NCBI GenBank assembly: GCA_030704615.1
Contig: CM060731.1
Span: 90,624,756 to 90,688,755, forward strand
DNA from: Takakia lepidozioides
Lineage: Eukaryota > Streptophyta > Takakiopsida > Takakiales > Takakiaceae
Length of the DNA stretch: 64,000 nucleotides
Reading direction: 5' to 3'
Shown one piece after another: positions 35,848 to 46,880 of this stretch. Position numbers and translations under genes: made by a program. Every line of letters starts with the position of its first letter. The first letter of the stretch is position 1. The notes beneath the pieces are model-generated. The model was not told where the DNA came from and did no database searches. It was given only the letters and a program-made list of their open reading frames with translations.

Positions 35848-36776
35848 TTGCATTCCGAAGACTCTGCTTCTGAGGCAGATTCGATGAGTGACGATACTGT
35901 GTCTCGGAGGGACTCATCTGCCTCTGATAGTGGAGATGGGTCTGATGATGCTCCCGACAATGCATATGACCCGTTTACGTTCACAGAGGACGATGTCTAT
36001 ATCCATCCGACCTTTGATGACCTTCTTGACGAAGTACGTATCGCAGATGACGGTGAAGCTGCAATTGTGTCCTCCCCAGAATATGGTCTTTAAAATGAAG
36101 TCGGGGTCGACTCTCGCCCCCCAGTACACGCTGAAGCCACCGGTAGTGGCCAAATGGAGCTCGGGGGTGATGAACTACCACGACCGAGCGACGTACGCAA
36201 CCCTGTTCATACAAACGATGGTGTCGAACCCATTGTACAGTCGACGGGACGAAAACATGCCTCGCTAATACGGCCAGCTCCACCACAATCCAAAAACCGA
36301 TCCAGCTCCCCATCAACACAACGGGCATTAAGGAGCAACAAGGTTGATCTGTTTTTAACACACACGCATCATTCTGCTCCATTGGACCGGACGGAAGTTG
36401 AAGCCTCGGATGATGACAACCTGCCACTACAATTCCACCTTAACCGACTTATTGCGCAACAAACTCGTGGTTCCTCACATGCCGGACCATCTAATGCCAG
36501 TCCACCTCAGGCACACCCCTCTCCAAAACCTCCTTCGAGACCACCTTCGACGGCGTCTCAAATCCATAAACGACAGAGAACAGTCCAGCCTTTTGTATGC
36601 GATCGGCCCACAAACAGACCAGATACCGTGGATGGTATTCAAGACCGGAGTGAGAATCGACCTCAGAGAAAATTAAATGTGGTTCGAGGTCGCTTACAAG
36701 TTCAAAGGCCTAGACATGGAAGGTCGGATAGGCAGGACGATTCCAGCACTGATCATGGTAATGGTGGTGAAGTCTA
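35848..36776 (+). pseudogene. Low-complexity coding stretch, possible C-terminal tail of the interrupted hAT transposase
   Basis: Two open frames on the plus strand, split by a stop near 36091 with a frame change. The first is acidic (SEDSASEADSMSDDTVSR, SDSGDGSDDAPDNAYDPF). The second is Pro/Ser/Arg-rich (RSSSPSTQRALRSNK, ASPPQAHPSPKPPSRPP). hAT transposases of this type often end with such disordered tails. The link to the 31 kb fragment is inferred only from position on the far side of the gypsy insertion. Confidence 0.35.
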
Positions 36777-37140
36777 GGGGGACTCGGATTTTCAACTCAT
36801 CAGAGCATCAAGATTAGGATCTTCTTCATCTCGTCGTCGAAGCAGCATAAGGAATTGAAGCAAAAAACTTTAGGCATCCACCAACACATTTTTGTAGACA
36901 TATTTATTTTTATGTAGTGAAGCAATACTTGCGTGTTCCTTGTCACTATGAGTATTTGTATTGATGTTGTGTATGTCTTGGGAAATAAAAGATGTTGCCC
37001 ATGTGTATACCACCCAAAATGTCGGCGAAGACATCGTCACTTGCCCATGTTTGTGTTTGGTGCTTTGCTTTTGTAATGAGAAAATAATTGTGCCAATGCG
37101 CACAACTGTGCAGAAAATTGTCGGTTGTCGATTGTTGGTT
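36777..37140. other. No gene seen
   Basis: AT-rich sequence between the hAT-like tail and the palindrome array. I see no coding or structural signal. Confidence 0.4.
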
Positions 37141-37145
37141 CTCAT

Positions 37146-37397
37146 GGCGGTCGTATCGAATTTTTTTTTTGCTGAAAACATAGCGACCACCAATATGGCG
37201 GTCGCTTCCAAATATTTAATTATATTAAAAAAATCGGTGGTCTCTTGTGATTAAATTATTATTTAAATGGAGCGACCGCCAATGGCGGTCGTTTCCATTT
37301 AATTTGTTTTTTAAGTGCGGTCGGTTTTTGTTTTTGTTTTTGTTTTTGTTTTTTTTGTTTTTTTTGTAAATGCAGCGACCGCCAATACTGGCAGTCG

Positions 37398-37435
<38 letters not shown>

Positions 37436-37865
37436 GTAAATTCAGCAACCGCCATGACTGGCAATCGCTTGTGTTTTTTAATTTTTTTTAATGCAGTGAC
37501 CGCCATTACTGGCGGTCGCTTCTATATTTTTATATTTTTAAAATGCAGAGACCGCCATTACTGGTGGTCGCTTGTATATTTTTATTATTTTTAAATTCAG
37601 CGACCGCCATTACTGGCAGTTGCTTTTAGTTTTAGTTTTTTTTAAATAGAGCGACCGCCATTAGTGGTGGTTGTTTTTTTTTAATTTGTAAATTCAGCGA
37701 CCGCCATTACAAGCGGTCGTTTTTTTTTTTTTTTTTTTAAAAATTTAATAGAACGACCGCCATTAGTGGCGGTCGCTTTTATTTGTAAATTCAGCGACGG
37801 CCATTACTGACGGTCGCTTTAATTTGGTTTTTTTGGAAAATGAACGACCGCCTAGGTGGCGGTCG
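37146..37865. repeat. Tandem array of about 12 palindromes, GCGACCGCC..GGCGGTCGC
   Basis: About twelve units of roughly 24 bases share the form GCGACCGCC-ATTACT-GGCGGTCGC, an almost perfect hairpin. They start near 37182, 37268, 37375, 37443, 37496, 37547, 37598, 37651, 37696, 37752, 37792 and 37842. Spacing in the right two thirds is mostly 45-56 bases. Spacers are T-rich with AAATTCA just before many units; one spacer has 35 T (37400-37434). Arms vary, often by changes that keep pairing partial. No coding potential. Confidence 0.92.
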
Positions 37866-38492
37866 CTTCTAAAAGATGTGCCCTGCGCGTGGCTCGAGGA
37901 ATGAGGGTGGGGGGGCGGCATATAAGCCAAGGGAGGCTCATTTTCCTCTCACTTCCTCTCCACACAACTTCTGTGTGCGTGACATGTAATTATTCCACGA
38001 CATAATTTGAAGTGGTCTCGTCAACTCCTGGGAGAAGGCGGAGCTCCGCCTTCCCGTCGCCAGTTTTTGCTCAATTTTTAGCCATGACTAAATCTGTAGG
38101 GTTCCCCTATCTCTTCGCCTTTTTCTCGTTTTTTATCTCCCTATGTAGCGGTTCCATTAAAATCCCCTCTGCTCCATATTTAGCTCCATCTCTTGCCATA
38201 GCTCGTTGTATGGCTTTCCACACTGTCTCACAACCCCTTAACATCTTTGCTTCCCCTTCCCCTCCCAGTATGACTCGCCTCCTCCTCCCGCTTCCTTTAA
38301 GCCATTTCTCGTCCATTTTCTCTTCGATGTACATGCGGAAGTGTTACACGATCGTTATCTGCCTCCCTGCCTGGTGGAACAGGCGCAACAGCTCTCAAGC
38401 TCAACTTCAAGCCAGAAGAAGCTTCGCGTTCCTCACTATGTCTCTGGCTAGTTCTATTTCGTTCATTTTATTGCTTAAGGATATGTTTGGAC
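37866..38492. other. No gene seen; TATA-like box after the palindrome array
   Basis: TATAAGCC at 37921-37928 lies just after the array. An open plus-strand frame (38012 on) has no domain and biased composition. I treat it as chance. Confidence 0.35.
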
Positions 38493-39168
38493 CAGTGTTG
38501 GGAGGTTATTACCTTTTGTAAGACCCGCTGGTTTTGGGTATTGGCAGTGGGAGGTTGTGGACATACCCGCCGGAGACCAATATTAGATTTTTTTTTAGGA
38601 TTTTACATACCCGGGGGTTATCAATGAAGCCCATTATCAAAATTATTAGACAACATATCAATAACAATCAAACATGGATGATAACCTACGTTATGGGCTG
38701 GGGTTTAAAAAAAAATCTTCAATCATTTTTTAAGAGCGCCCTGTCCATATAAAATTTATACAAATATTATATAAATGTACAAATATTATCTAATCACTAA
38801 TTAATACTAATACTAATTTATTTATTTAGGTGGCTAGAATATAAAGTTAGTTAGTATTCCTAAGTTCTCTAAGTAGTCTGTATTTTTTAAGGTATGGTGT
38901 GTAAATTTGGGCAATGTTTGACAATATTTTAAGTATTAGTATCACTTACCAGTTTAATATGTTTTTAAGGGGGTGCTAAATCCCTGAAGCGAGGGGAATC
39001 ATAATATCACCAAAACTTTATCCGAGGGTCCGGATCTCAGCATCAATATCAGCTCAGCACGTAACCGGCGGGTAGGTTATAACCATGTACCCTGCGGGTC
39101 CGGGTCCACATACCCGCATTAATACATGTATTGATACCCTCTACGTACCCAATACCCTCCCAGCACTG
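38493..39168. mobile_element. hAT-type MITE with perfect 8-bp target duplication
   Basis: Left end CAGTGTTGGGAGGTTATT and right end (complement) CAGTGCTGGGAGGGTATT form terminal inverted repeats of hAT style. Identical 8-bp flanks GTTTGGAC lie at 38485-38492 and 39169-39176; hAT elements duplicate 8 bp. The 676-bp interior is AT-rich, without transposase, and has TACCCGC/GCGGGTA steps near both ends. Confidence 0.92.
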
Positions 39169-39484
39169 GTTTGGACCACGTTCAATCTGCGACCCCCATC
39201 TCGTCGAGACAGGAGCATCCGGTCTCAGAGCAGCTACCTCGAATACATACGCGGTGCACGGCATCCCCACAGGCCCGCAGGCCACCCTCTATTTTACATT
39301 ATTCTTCAAGGTGTTGTTTTCACTCTCTTTATCACTCTTGTCTGGCAACAACAACCCGCTCAGCGATGGAAGCTCTATCCCCCGCCCCGTCTATATCAGG
39401 CTGAAAGTCATCACGAATTTGCTACACCCACATTGACACATCCCCCGCGATGGATTACCGCGCCTTCTCAACGCATGTATGCAG

Positions 39485-40674
39485 CTAACTCCCTATGGCC
39501 GCCCCTCCCACCACCGCACACACCCACCCGTTGTGACCCAAGTTGGAGAACAGTCTCTCGTCCACGTGTTTACATTGGTTATAAGCTGGGAGGAGGTTAC
39601 TGCTCACACCCCCACTCTTTTTATCAAGTCCAGCTGTTCCATACGGTGCAAAATACTCTACAAATGGCAGATCATGTTCAGAGGCCTCCTCCGGGCCTAC
39701 AATATTATGAAGTTCTTCCAGAATGGTAGAGAAGTTTTGCTGCGAACGTTGAGCAGCAGCACCCTCCTCCGCTGACAGATCGCTGACATCGGTCGGTCCC
39801 GTTGCCTTGGCTGCAGCAGAGACGCCGCCAACATCACCTGTCTCAAAATCAAGCAGGAATTGGGTTTCAGCTCGTGGAACCAGTTTTGCGGGAGACTGCT
39901 CCGCCCTCCCTCTGATTGCCTTCTGCTTCTTAATCTTTGTAGGTGAAGGTGTCTGCTGCATTTGAATATGCACTGCCCTCTTTTACTTCATTCTCTTGGG
40001 GGGCGGGGAAACGGCCTGGTCCGGTTCCGAAATCTCTTCAAGCACGGGCTGCTTCTTCTTGTTCTTTGCTGGAGAAGGGGACGACCCTTGCTGGCGATTG
40101 TCCATGAGCTTCAACCGTGCGTCTTTGTCTTGTGCTTTCAACTTCAAAGCCTTGCCTTTCCAAATAACGTCTTTGAAACGCACAGGGCTAGGCCCGGCAG
40201 GAAGACCTGTGCTCGTGGATCGGCTGGGTGTGCGTGCTGCAGCTACCTCCATGGATTCTTCCTGCAGCTCTTCGGATCCGTGTGATCCCTCCACCACCTC
40301 CATCTTTCGAGTTAGGCATGCAAACATCTTATGCATTCAAGTGTCCTAACATACAGTCTAACAATTGCACAACGAAAAGGAGGGAGGGTTTTGGTGCTCG
40401 ATCAGCTGCGCACATCCCGATAGCACGGAGCTCTCACTGGAGGCTGCGTTGTCTGCTGCTGCGCGATGACCATCTCCTCCTGAAGACGCATCTGCTTCTT
40501 CCCCTTTGGCATTGGCCTTGGTCCGAAGTACAACTTGCGAAGCTTGCGACGACGTCTCTTCTCTGGTGCAGGAACTTCCTCCCTTTCAGGTTGGAGCATA
40601 AGAAGAACAGAGACATGGAAAAGGGGCGAAGAGTGCAGATGGAAAGGGCGCGAGAGGGGTGAATGAGCAACCAC
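39485..40674 (-). CDS. Unrecognised coding region, possibly an accessory transposon protein
   Basis: Three consecutive minus-strand open frames (40674-40402, 40336-39983, 39973-39485) have similar composition: basic and Pro/Ser/Gln-rich. Examples are EEVPAPEKRRRRKLRKLYFG, SPSPAKNKKKQPVLEEIS and TPSPTKIKKQKAIRGRAEQ. Only the middle one has a clear ATG (40334-40336). The PSP.K.KK motif in two neighbouring frames suggests one disordered nuclear protein spread over exons or broken by frame changes. It is divergent from the MULE region, with the palindrome array between them. I recognise no domain. Confidence 0.35.
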
Positions 40675-40869
40675 GACAAAAGAACATGAAACAGCGGGGA
40701 TGCACCGCTTGGGTTCGAAAGGTTGGGCTGGAAGTGTCTCCTCGTGGACTATGCGTCATTAGGAAATTCGAATTGTTAAAGGTACGCGTGTAGTTTGCCG
40801 GACAGACATCATTTTCCAACGGTCAGGCCCCGCCGCCTCTTGCCACTTCAGCCAGCATGAATGCAGACA

Positions 40870-42540
40870 TCAAAATGCGGCGCCGCATTACTACCATTTG
40901 ATCTCGCCTTACCTTTCGCATCCCGATGCAGGATAAAAATGCCAAGGTGGACTCGAGACACATAGAAATGCGGTGCGCATTTCCGTTGGGCCACGTGTTC
41001 ATTTATCATGAAGTAGGAGCCAGTATGGGAATGCTGAGGGGCATTCCGTTGGAACTGTTGGAAATTGTATGCCACGGACGGAAATACGGCACTGCATTTT
41101 CGTCCCAGCGTCTGTTGAGTTACAGTGAAAACCCGCATTTCCGTTCCAAGCAGCGTTGAGTTGGATGCACAACGGAAATGCGGTTTCATGCCTGAGATGG
41201 AAAACGGAAATGCGGCGCCGCATTTCCATTCGACTGTTTCATGACTTTCATCCAGAACGGAAATGCGGTGCCACATTTCCGTTCCATGGCTACATGCCTT
41301 ACATGTTGGACGGAAATGCGGCGCCGCATTTCCGTTTAACTGTTTTATGACTTACAATCACAACGGAAATGCGGCACCGCATTTTCGTTCCACTGTTATG
41401 TACCTCCTACCTGATCGGGCTGTTGAGTTGGTGACTCACTTTTCAGGGCCCGGGAATATTGTGTTGACACTGAGGGAGAACCGGAACAGGTTTATGTTGG
41501 ACGCGCGCGAGTACCACGACGATGTTGAGGATCTCCCACCCGCCATGGAATACCTGCATGTTTTCACGAACCTCACCAATATAGATGTCTTGTATCTTCA
41601 TGTGCACCATCTCCATCCAGATACCGGCAATGGTGGCTAGACGAACACAACGCCACTCCTCATTATGGACCTGTTCTTTGAAGACTTCGTCGTCCGTGTA
41701 GTCGATCTGAACACAATGGAATAGGCATCGGGACGGGGAACCTCAGGACATTGTCGGTTGCGTTTCAATTCTACAGGCCGTGGTAGTGTTGTCCTCCATT
41801 TGGGGAGATAAGTTATTTAGAGAGGACAAATTTTGTGACTTCTTCCAATCCAGAACAAAAATAAAATTTTGCTGAAGTATGGATTTCTCTTCTGAATCGA
41901 GATGTGTTGAGGTTCTTGTACTTTCTGTTGTTGTCTTGTGTGCCTGAAGTCTGCAAGGTTTTCAATCGGAGTTCGGAGTCCACCGTCAACATGTGATTTC
42001 TTACTGTCTTACTATTTTGGCATATGTTTCACAATTTAGAAAGAAACATCCCGAACGGAATGCGGCACCGCATTTCCGTTCAACCATGTGCCCGGTGGTA
42101 CACGGGACCAAAATGCGGCACCGCATTTCCGTCGGCTCACTTGCAAAGGAAGAGCCCGGACGGAAATGCGGTACCGCGTTTCCGTCGGCTCACTTGCAAA
42201 GGAAGAGCCCGGACGGAAATGCGGTACCGCGTTTCCGTCGGCTGCATTCCAAAGTAAGAGCCCGGACGAAAATGCGGCACTGCATTTCCGTTCCTGCCTA
42301 TCCAAGGTGTCCCAGTCGACGGAAATGCGGTGCCGCATTTTTGTTCAACCATGGCTTACTTGTCCCATTTTACCGAAATGCAATACCGCATTTCCGTTCC
42401 AGTTGACGGAAATGCGGTGCCGCATTTCCGTTCACAATCAGAGAGAGGATGATGTCGAATGGGAATGCGGCACTGCATTTCCGTTCCGTCATGTGCACTG
42501 GGATGCTTTGTTCCGATACAACAGGAATGCGGCCTGTCTT
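40870..42540. repeat. Tandem array of palindromes, GGAAATGCGG(C/T)(G/A)CCGCATTTCC
   Basis: About nineteen full or half units of a 24-28 base palindrome, ACGGAAATGCGG / CCGCATTTCCGT around a GC or TA centre. Full units start near 40875, 41080, 41205, 41258, 41310, 41361, then 42054, 42108, 42160, 42214, 42265, 42318, 42373, 42407 and 42460. Spacing inside each cluster is mostly 51-55 bases. Spacers differ, although two neighbouring units near 42150-42250 are near duplicates including the spacer. Because the unit is self-complementary, both strands show open frames with the same GNA.PHFRS/RKCGTAFPS peptides. These are artefacts. Confidence 0.93.
41400..42050. other. Spacer between the two palindrome clusters
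   Basis: About 650 bases with no palindrome units. A short plus-strand open stretch at 41395-41640 (DRAVELVTHFSGPGNIVLTL) might be a coding remnant, but I cannot place it. Confidence 0.35.
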
Positions 42541-42599
42541 TAAGAGCACAACTTGGTTGTCTAACCGTTTTAACTAACACTCCTGGCACTTGTCAGTGC

Positions 42600-45500
42600 G
42601 AACGGTCATGTCTGCATTGAGAATATGGTAGGATCCACCCTTAGGAAAAACTGTCAGAAGATGTTATTGGTTCGCCGAATTGGCCATCATTGTCATACAT
42701 ACTGGATATGGAATCGGAGCTCTCACCTTCATGCATGTATCTTGAAACATTCTGCTCGACTTCAATGTGCGACTTCCAATCGTCGATGGATTCTGCAGTT
42801 CCAGTTACGTGGTGCCACTAAGCTTTGGTCTGTCGCTATAGGGAACCTCACACTTGCCAACTTCGTGTTGTGTTCGATGGCTCCCGATTCCTACACTATA
42901 GTTTGCTGTCCTCCGCAATTTGGGAGAGCCAGGATCCCAAACGAGGGAGGACTTTGCAGAGTGACTGAGACTTACCTATGTTCCAAATTCAAGCTCAAAC
43001 CGGGCACAGTTTATTTGGAAGAAGAAAGGAAGGATGTTCCTGGATAGGTTGATCAGACCATTGTCGTGCCAGGTGCCGACGGAGGTTGCGGAATGGAGTG
43101 GCACGTACCCCCATCAGACACCATCTTGTATCGCGCTGTGGGAATGCCCATTCCCTTCCCGAATCAGTCGTTGCCCACACCATCCACAAAGGAGTCGGGA
43201 AACCGACAGGCGGCCACTGCCACCAGAGAGGTATGTAACGGATAATCATTCCCGACCTGGACCGTCAAGACCCTCCATAGCTTTTTGTGTGGAGGTATTC
43301 GACATTTCAGACGAGGAAAATGAGTGCATGGAGGTCCCCATGTCCTCCACACGGTCGTCCAAATCCGACATGGACGTCACTGCAGGTGCTATGCATGTAC
43401 CACCGAGCATAACTCCAACCCGCTCCATTGTGCAGCTCCTACGGCAACATCCTCGATGGTTCCCGCTCCGAGCTGGCTGCTCTCGACTATGCCAAATTTC
43501 TAGTCAGGAAGGTAACGTATCTACCTCCCGAAGTTGATGGTAATGTGATCTTCGAGTTTCCACCTGTTACTTTGTCAAACAAAGCCTCAGGGATGTTAAC
43601 AGACATGGATCGAAAGCATGACGGACACCCCTGGTGTGTGACGAAGACCAGTAGCACAAAAATTGCTGATGGTGTTCGTGTACGATACGTCCTCTGTGCG
43701 GGGAAGCTGAGGTGCCTCAATCCAGCCTGCTTCCACTTTCTCTCCAAAGGAGGGCGGAGAAACGAGACGGATTGGACTGACACAACCCATCATCCATTCA
43801 TTGTCTCTAGCTAGGCTCCAACGGGTATTTTCAAGTGCGCACATTGCAAAGAACCACCGACATGCATGTCCATGTGCAGAGCCAAGCAATCTTATGTCAT
43901 CATTTGCTCCCGGACTTGACTAGAGCTTGCATACACGTTGGGGTCCACTGCCACCCCTTGGCAAGAGGCAACATGCGGGAGGCTGTGCACGAAGCACACG
44001 ACATCATAAAAGAGGAGGTGAAATTGAGCCCCGGAGCCAGACCAAAGCAGATTCAGCTCAAGGCAGCCCGTAAAATTGCTCTTGGCAAAATTATGTCTGA
44101 AGATGGAAAGGACCGAGTGCCCTTGAACGAAGAGGAGATGCTTGACCTTTTGGAGTCCGTCTCGCACGTTTGTAGTCCGAATGTGCGGAATCACATCGTA
44201 TCTTGCAAGCAGGAGTTCGGCCGGGGGTCGGACATGCACTCAATCCTGGAGGTGAAACGAAGGATTGGATATGACTACATCCAAGGTAGCAGGTTTCCAG
44301 GGCAAGGCAACAAATTTGATCGTTGTTATATTTTTAAAATGTCAACGTGTGGGCCTGGGAGTGGAGTCGACTTGGTCACTCGAATGACAACTGGAAACTT
44401 GTCGAATGCTTGGGTGATGTTTGACCACATCAAGCGAATTACAAACCATCAATGGGTGACCATGGGTGCGCATGTTTATGACTATCACTCAAAGAGGCTC
44501 ATGACGATTGCAATCTGCGAGATGAAAGGGGAGGACACACAGTCGGAGATAAATCTGTGGGAGGGCATAAACGAACAGATGGCAAAGGCAGGTTTCCCAA
44601 AGCCCAATTTCAGGGGATTCATGGCAGACAACGCTCAGGCCAACTGGGCAGCGGTGCGGCGTGTGTATGGTGAGGACCCCAATGTTCCAATGGAGGGGAA
44701 AGAGAGATCATGTGGATTCCATTGGATGCAGAGTCTATCTCACTACACTACCAAATTTGTTGCTAGCTCATTCCAAGCTGAACACTGTGTCCTTTGTACG
44801 GCGTGGAAGGATGCACCCACATTTGATGACGCAGATGTTAAGTTTGCTATCATGAGGCTTGGTGGAACACGTCAGGTGCAGTGGAGACAACCAATCTGGG
44901 AGCCTTGCACAGCTGGTTGGGGTGGTGGCATTTCCGGTATGGAGAGTTCGGATAGTACAAGCGGGAGGTATGATGCTAGACTTTTGCTGCAATTGTCGTT
45001 CTATTACGAACCTTTCCATTTTTCCCTCACCCTTGTTTATATCCTTGTAGGAGCGGTGCCTGGATTCTGACACGGACATGCCAAACACGAATATGGCTGA
45101 ATCAGTCCACTCCTCCTGGCAAGCGTCTTCTGCCGCACATCTGGTGGACGTAGTGACGGCCACAACGGAGGACATCGACAGAGCAATTATGCAGCAAGCC
45201 AGGTACTACAAGTTCTTGAGCCGGAAACAATGGGGCTTTGGGCCGGATAGGGATGAATTGTTGGTACGAACAGCTTTGAGGTCGAAGAATCCACTGAAAT
45301 GGGTGACAACATTGCGAGAGAAGATCAAAAGGACGCATCTGCACCGTAGAGGTGAACACTTAGAGGGGGACGTCCGTACTCGCCTTATGAGGCGGAGGAT
45401 TGAAGAGGAACCCGGGTGTGAAGAGGATTCCTGGAGATCCGACAGGAACATTCGGTCAACACCTCGAGGTCCCGTCATGTTGCCGCACAATCTGTCTTCC

Positions 45501-46440
45501 ATCAGTGGAAGCTTAAGAGTTTCCAGATCGCCATCGCCTTCAAGCGAGGATTCCGTGCGAGAAATTCCCACCGCTCGCCTGCCCCAGATTCCGCCCGCTG
45601 TTATGCAGTATGGCCAAGCCATTGTGGAGACGATTGTATCTGCGTCACAGTGGAGAATTGCTTGCACAAGGCCGACGTTTCGAGGCAGGTGTTCCGCAAT
45701 TTGAGTGGATACACGGCAACGTTGTTTAGAGATGATAAGGAGGAATCCAGATGGGGCTGTCCGTGCTCCTACTTTTACAGGAAGATTTGTCCATGCAAAG
45801 TTTTCGGAGGCGACAAGTTCTGCAGGCATGACATTATGACTTGCGTGTATGGAAAGCCCAAGTACGGCATACAAACAATGCTAGAGGCTCCCCCAGTCTG
45901 GCCGGTGGAACCAGGATGCGATCTGAGTCAGGTTGAGGCCGACGCCCTTACTGCCGCAGGATTTCGGATGGTGCAGCGCACTGACGTCCCAAACAACCAT
46001 TTCCGCTTCCACAGCCTCCACCACCGACCACTATGAGAGCAAGAACAATGGGATGCAACAACTCTAAGCATCCTACACACCGTTGGGGGAAACCGAAGAG
46101 GCGGAAACCTCCCTCAAAAGTGAACAAGACAAGGATGGGGAATGCACTTCGGATGAGCTGTACAATCTAGAGCTCAACAGAAGTGCCCCCACCAGGCTTT
46201 GGGCATATGTATCAGATGGCCACGGCAAGCTCAGCTGTCCGCAATGAGGTGTACACCATCACCATTTCAGAATTACCCACCTGCAATTGCACCGACTTCT
46301 AGATCATGGCAAACAAGGGGGCATCATACGTGTACCTAAAGAGACTCCGGTGTAATTCCACAACTCATCACTTCATACATGCACCAGGGTTGAGCCCCCA
46401 AGAGGTGTACATTCTTCTGAATATGGATCCAGGGGACCAG
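42600..46440 (+). pseudogene. MULE-type transposase with SWIM zinc finger, broken
   Basis: Mutator-like transposases have an N-terminal zinc region, a DDE core and a SWIM finger. Seen here in order: a Cys-rich block (CAGKLRCLNPACFHFL, then FKCAHCKEPPTC in another frame); a core with WVMFDHIKRITNHQWVTMGA, FRGFMADNAQANWAAVRRVY, ERSCGFHWMQSLSHYTTKF; a frame change near 44855 that restores a Trp-rich block; a likely 83-bp intron at 44968-45050; then MPNTNMAESVHSSW; a SWIM finger (CPCK.......FCRHD, about 45783-45835); and a second SWIM-like piece with YTITISELPTCNCTDF near 46243-46300. Stops and frame changes mean this copy is dead. Palindrome arrays or units flank it on both sides. Confidence 0.7.
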
Positions 46441-46699
46441 TGAGTTTGGCTTGCGGGCCACAAGACAATGTTATGCCCATCCTTTTCGAAGTTTCAGTTA
46501 TAGTAGAATTGTACTGCTGCAAGTACCTCTGACTCTGACCACAAAAAGGTTCGATTTATGTCTTCCCTACCAGTAACCTATTTTGCTCGAACTAAGATAA
46601 TACTATGCCATTAACTTCTGTTTCCACGTGCTTGTATTTTTGTTTTTTGGGGGGTTCCTGTTTTTCTGCTCTCCCAAACTTTGCTTTCCTCATTGGACC

Positions 46700-46880
46700 C
46701 CCCGCAAGGAAATGCGGCGCTGCATTTCCAAGTAACGTCGTAGGTACTGGTAGTTGCGGCCTTCGTCATAGTAAGATAGTCGCACCGAGTCTTCAGGGGG
46801 CCGACCGTCGTGAACAGCGAACCCCTCAAAAATCTCGCACGTGCGAGCTGTAATGCGGCACCGCATTTTCCAGTTGAGTC
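46700..46880. repeat. Palindrome units on the right side of the MULE gene
   Basis: Two units of the 40.9-42.5 kb family occur here: GGAAATGCGGCGCTGCATTTCC near 46708 and GTAATGCGGCACCGCATTTT near 46851. The latter is the inverse of the outermost left unit (AAAATGCGGCGCCGCATTAC, near 40873), so the two may mark the ends of one element. A half unit occurs near 47220. Confidence 0.7.

Noticed and set aside
37146-37865. CRISPR-like regular repeat array
   Set aside because: Units are palindromes in a plant-type genome, vary between copies, and spacers are T-rich and similar; nothing indicates CRISPR.
38012-38484. 169-codon plus-strand open frame before the hAT MITE
   Set aside because: Biased Ser/Phe/Leu-rich composition, no domain, and the frame runs on into the MITE.
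41150-42550. Long open frames on both strands with repeated peptides such as GNAVPHFRS and RKCGTAFPS
   Set aside because: They are produced by the self-complementary repeat unit; the same peptide appears on both strands and in several frames, so they are not protein genes.
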